Below are positions 23,985-26,234 of a stretch of 26,234 nucleotides of DNA, piece after piece. Made by a program: the position numbers and the translations under genes. The stretch is from JANNRA01 sp031401035 (GTDB lineage: Bacteria; Desulfobacterota; Binatia; HRBIN30; CADEER01), in NCBI GenBank assembly GCA_031401035.1, contig JANNRA010000137.1:1-26234 (forward strand). Direction: 5' to 3'. The first letter of the stretch is position 1, and every line of letters begins with the position of its first letter. The notes under the pieces were generated by a model that was not told where the DNA came from, did no database searches, and saw nothing but the letters and a program-made list of their open reading frames with translations.

Positions 23985-24023
23985 GGTTGCCTGCCTGTTA
24001 TGTAGAGGATGCGCTGCGGCCCG

Positions 24024-24755
24024 TCAATCGACTCGTCGCCGACGCCACGCCACCAGGACCAGCAGACCGAGCAGCGGCCAGGCGGCGCGGCTGCCGTCGC
24101 GTGGCGGCGTCACGGCGCAGGCGTTGGCGCCCTCGGGCACGGTGCCGTCGCCGCCCGAACTCGGGTAGATCGCTTCCGCCCCGGCGACGTCGTCGGCCTG
24201 CGGCGCCTCCAGCCGTGGCGGCGTCAGGCGCGATTCCATCAGCGTCCCGGCGCCGCTGGCGCCGCAGGCATTGGAATGATCGAGACCGAGGACGTGCCCC
24301 AGTTCGTGCATCGCGACCTCGAGGAACGCCACCTCGTTATCGATGATGAAACCATTGGCGTTGAAGGTGACGTCGGCATCGAGCAGTTCGCCGGAGCCGT
24401 TCCAGAAGCTGCGCGTGATCGCCAGCGCGTCGCCGAACTGCGCGGCGCCACACGGTGTGTCGGCGACGGCCAGGGCGGCGACGCCGTCGCGCAGGCACGC
24501 GGCGCCGCCGCCGAGCCCGAAGCGGAATCGGCTGAGACTCAGGTTCCAGCGTTGGCGCGCCTCGTCGGCGAAGCCGCGCAGCGGCTCGGGCAGCAGACCG
24601 ATGTTCACCGGCACGCCGCCGGCAACCCAGGCCAGGTTGCGATCCTGGCGCGCGCAGGGGTCGTTGTTGAGACGCAGCAGTTCGAAGGCCGGCGCCGGCG
24701 CCGCCGCCGCGAGGGTGCCGAGCAGCGCCGCCAGGCGCGGCAGTGCCCCCCTCAC
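24024..24755 (-). CDS. Secreted matrixin-type zinc metalloprotease with C-terminal membrane/sorting tail
   Basis: A 243-residue protein starting at the GTG at 24755, which overlaps the upstream stop as GTGA. Residues 1-23 form a signal peptide. The metzincin site is HELGHVLGLDH with His150, Glu151, His154 and His160, and the Met-turn is GTLMES (Met173). The preceding strand LDADVTFN and the later QADDVAGAEAIYP are typical of bacterial matrixin-like (M10) domains. The mature protein contains about five Cys residues. There is no long pro-domain and no classic Cys-switch. The tail NACAVTPPRDG, hydrophobic WPLLGLLVLVAW and RRRR resembles the Cys, transmembrane and Arg layout of MYXO-CTERM or PEP-CTERM type sorting signals, so the enzyme may be processed and anchored at the cell surface. 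It is coupled to a secreted partner of unknown function. Protease family is firm; substrate unknown. Confidence 0.9.
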   Translation of the reverse strand: MRGALPRLAALLGTLAAAAPAPAFELLRLNNDPCARQDRNLAWVAGGVPVNIGLLPEPLRGFADEARQRWNLSLSRFRFGLGGGAACLRDGVAALAVADTPCGAAQFGDALAITRSFWNGSGELLDADVTFNANGFIIDNEVAFLEVAMHELGHVLGLDHSNACGASGAGTLMESRLTPPRLEAPQADDVAGAEAIYPSSGGDGTVPEGANACAVTPPRDGSRAAWPLLGLLVLVAWRRRRVD

Positions 24756-25327
24756 GGCGCCTGGCCGTCGGCCGCGAGCTGGGCGCGCACGCGCTCGAGG
24801 AACGTGGCCAGCGGCAGGGCCGCCGCGGCGTCGTTGGCGGCGCCGCGCCGCAGTGCGGCGCCGGCGAGCCCGGTGACGGCCCGGCCCTCGGCGTCGAGCA
24901 CGGTCGGGCCGTCGGGACCGTCGACGACGCGGAAGTAGCCCTGGCTGAAGCCGACCAGCGGACTGACGAAGTCGCCGGCGTGGGCGAAGACGACCCGCCG
25001 CTCGCCAGGGGCGAAGCGCGGCACCCCGGCGATCTCCTCGCGCAGGCCGTCCATCTCGCCGCCGCCGAAGGTCAACTCGATGGTGGCGCGCGGGGCGCCG
25101 CGCAACCAGGTGAGGGCGCCGAACGTGACGACGGTCTCGATGGCCTGGCGAGTGCGATCGCGCCAGCGCGACCGCACCGTCTCGACGGTGCCGACGAACA
25201 CCAGGTCGGCTTCGCCGCACAGCGCGGCGAAGTCCTTCGCCAGCACGGTCGTGGCGCGCACCGGCGCGGCACTGGCCAGGCAGGCCAGCACCGTCAACGC
25301 CAGCGCGATGGAGCGTGTCGGGTTCAC
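24752..25327 (-). CDS. Secreted protein of unknown function coupled to the metalloprotease
   Basis: A 191-residue protein from the GTG at 25327, 10 bases after the stop of the H1-like gene; the ribosome site is weak (GGCGGCGGC). Residues 1-25 are a signal peptide (IALALTVLACLASAAPVRA). The mature part opens DFAALCGEADLVFVGTVETV, then alternating strands (ETVVTFGALTWLRG, ATIELTFGGGE), then RFAPGERRVVFA. The ADLVFVGTV, W-x-x-G and F-x-x-G-x-x-x-V-x-F-A order is reminiscent of OB-fold netrin/TIMP-like modules, but the N-terminal Cys of true TIMPs is absent, and this is not a confident assignment. Its stop overlaps the start of the metalloprotease gene by 4 bases, so the two are made together. 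It could be a chaperone, inhibitor or substrate of the protease; that is inference from coupling only. Confidence 0.8.
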   Translation of the reverse strand: MNPTRSIALALTVLACLASAAPVRATTVLAKDFAALCGEADLVFVGTVETVRSRWRDRTRQAIETVVTFGALTWLRGAPRATIELTFGGGEMDGLREEIAGVPRFAPGERRVVFAHAGDFVSPLVGFSQGYFRVVDGPDGPTVLDAEGRAVTGLAGAALRRGAANDAAAALPLATFLERVRAQLAADGQAP

Positions 25328-25337
25328 GCCGCCGCCG

Positions 25338-25559
25338 TCAACGCGGCAGGAACTGCTTCCACCACGGTGCTCCGGTCTCCGCGTACTTCGCCGCCAGGGC
25401 GGCCCGCGTGGTCTTCTTCTTCACGCCGACCTTTTTCACGACCGCCTTTTTGGCGGTGGTCTTCTTGGCCGCGGCCTTCTTGGCAGTGGCCCTCTTGGCC
25501 GCAGGGGCCTTCTTGGCCGCAGGGGCTTTGCTCTTCTTCGCAGCCGGCTTCTTCGCCAT
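25338..25559 (-). CDS. Small Lys/Ala-rich histone H1-like protein
   Basis: A 73-residue, extremely basic protein. GAGG lies about 8 bases before the ATG at 25559; a GTG at 25565 is too close to the same ribosome site. About the first 50 residues are AAKK, PAAKK and TAKK type repeats like the C-terminal tail of histone H1 and bacterial H1-like proteins (Hc1, AlgP and related nucleoid proteins). The last 20 residues are different: RAALAAKYAETGAPWWKQFLPR, with a WW pair, which may be a small folded or binding end. It probably binds DNA or RNA non-specifically in the nucleoid. It is the first gene of a three-gene unit whose other two products are secreted, an odd pairing. Composition supports a real gene; the precise role is unknown. 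Confidence 0.78.
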   Translation of the reverse strand: MAKKPAAKKSKAPAAKKAPAAKRATAKKAAAKKTTAKKAVVKKVGVKKKTTRAALAAKYAETGAPWWKQFLPR

Positions 25560-25591
25560 CGTCACATCCTCTCATCAACCAGGGGAAACGC

Positions 25592-25638
25592 CGGCCGAAC
25601 GGCCGCGATAGCCCCATAAGAACAGACGCGTTCGTCTG
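25592..25638. promoter_or_regulatory. Paired palindromes in the divergent promoter region
   Basis: CGGCCG-AA-CGGCCG (25592-25605) and CAGACG-CGTT-CGTCTG (25623-25638) lie in the 130-base divergent gap between the H1-like gene and the RibL-like gene. They could be operators or RNA hairpins. No convincing -35/-10 pair was found on either strand, though TTGCCG and TTATGG flank the second palindrome on the minus strand. Confidence 0.3.
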
Positions 25639-25689
25639 CGGCAAGGTCGGCCGCGGTGCTGCGCTTGCTCCATGGTCGCGGTCTGGTAA

Positions 25690-26190
25690 ATGATCGTCGT
25701 GTCCCGTCCGTCTCCTTCGCGCGCGATTGCAACCCGTTCCGGTCCGGTGCGCGTCTTCGTCGGCGGCACCTTCGACGGCGTCCACCGCGGCCACCTGTTC
25801 CTGCTCGAGCGCGCGCGCCGTCGCGGCGAGGCCCTGGCGACGCGGCTCGGTCGCCCCGGCGTGTGGCTCATCGTCGTAGTGGCACGCGACGACAGTGTGC
25901 GCCGCATCAAGCACCGCGCCCCGCACCACACGCAGCGCGAGCGGCGCAACCTGATCGCGGCGCTGCGACCGGTCGACGAGGCGTTCGTCGGCGCGCCGAA
26001 CGACTTCATCGCCTCGGTGCGCCGCGCCGACCCCGACCTGATCGTCCTCGGGCACGACCAGAAGGCCGGCTGGGAGGATGCGCTGCGCGCCGCCGGCATC
26101 CACGCCCGCATCGTCCGCTGCACGCCGTACGAACGCCGACGCCTGCAGACCTCGATGCTGCGCCCGGACCTCGAGCGCCTGTCGACCTGA
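25690..26190 (+). CDS. Cytidylyltransferase-like protein resembling archaeal FAD synthetase RibL
   Basis: A 166-residue nucleotidyltransferase of the HxGH superfamily, started at the ATG at 25690 with only a weak ribosome site; GTG codons at 25699 and near 25745 are alternatives, since the first 19 residues precede the fold. VFVGGTFDGVHRGHLFLLE carries the HRGH active site (His32, His35), VWLIVVVARDDSVRRIKHR follows, then NLIAALRPVDEAFVGAPNDF, DPDLIVLGHDQ and, near the end, the phosphate-binding R-x-x-x-T-S (RRLQTSML). The VVVARDDSVRRIK, ALRPVDEA and PDLIVLGHDQ series matches archaeal RibL (FMN to FAD, using CTP or ATP) better than TagD or bifunctional RibF. The predicted substrate is therefore FMN, but phosphopantetheine or glycerol-phosphate relatives cannot be excluded. 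It is transcribed away from the H1-like gene. A G-rich stretch (GGAAGGGGG, near 26195) follows the stop, but no following gene start is visible before the window ends. Confidence 0.82.
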   Translation: MIVVSRPSPSRAIATRSGPVRVFVGGTFDGVHRGHLFLLERARRRGEALATRLGRPGVWLIVVVARDDSVRRIKHRAPHHTQRERRNLIAALRPVDEAFVGAPNDFIASVRRADPDLIVLGHDQKAGWEDALRAAGIHARIVRCTPYERRRLQTSMLRPDLERLST

Positions 26191-26234
26191 GAAAGGAAGG
26201 GGGACGTTGGGGCGAAACGGACACTTCTGCGGCA

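Noticed and set aside
26191..26234. A G-rich ribosome-site-like stretch after the RibL-like gene
   Set aside because: No ATG or GTG follows in a sensible position before the window ends, so a further gene cannot be supported.

Overview
The window is very GC-rich bacterial DNA (about 70% GC by eye) and carries 18 protein genes packed with short gaps; no intergenic stretch exceeds 300 bases. No tRNA, rRNA, CRISPR array or transposase gene was seen. Several features fit a deltaproteobacterial-type lineage such as Myxococcota or Candidatus Binatota: secreted proteins with Thr/Pro linkers, dockerin and cohesin modules, a Myxococcus-type Cys-rich repeat, FG-GAP/NHL propellers and a C-terminal sorting-like tail. 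This placement is inference; there is no marker gene here.

Layout. (1) 1-1991, minus: two glycosyltransferases (GT4, then a GT2 running off the left edge), divergent from (2) 2232-3911, plus: a secreted protein with a duplicated N-terminal module and a large Cys-rich C-terminal domain, closed by a strong intrinsic terminator. (3) 4049-6091, plus: a secreted double beta-propeller protein (seven FG-GAP repeats, then NHL repeats). It is convergent with the next block across a 104-nt near-perfect palindrome. (4) 13514 down to 6196, minus: a tight five-gene cluster encoding a beta-helix protein with a C-terminal dockerin, a small secreted protein, a lipoprotein with two cohesin-like domains, a dockerin plus Cys-rich protein paralogous to region 2, and a second lipoprotein. 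(5) 16349-13604, minus: a DUF493 protein and PtsP (GAF plus PTS enzyme I). (6) 17632-16514, minus: a receiver plus histidine kinase hybrid, preceded by a 71-nt cloverleaf-like REP/BIME element. (7) 23849-17871, minus: recQ, membrane-fusion lipoprotein and RND pump with overlapping ends. (8) 25559-24024, minus: a Lys/Ala-rich histone-H1-like peptide, a secreted protein and a matrixin-type metalloprotease. (9) 25690-26190, plus: a nucleotidyltransferase resembling archaeal FAD synthetase RibL.

The strongest candidate for a new system is region 4. A predicted membrane-anchored lipoprotein carrying two disulfide-type cohesin-like domains on a long Thr-rich stalk lies in one transcription unit with two dockerin-bearing secreted proteins. 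This suggests a small non-cellulosomal surface-display system whose cargo is a beta-helix protein and a lineage-specific Cys-rich domain. The Cys-rich domain also occurs without a dockerin in region 2. Two palindromic repeat elements abut or overlap gene ends and appear to supply the stop codons or C-terminal tails of two genes.
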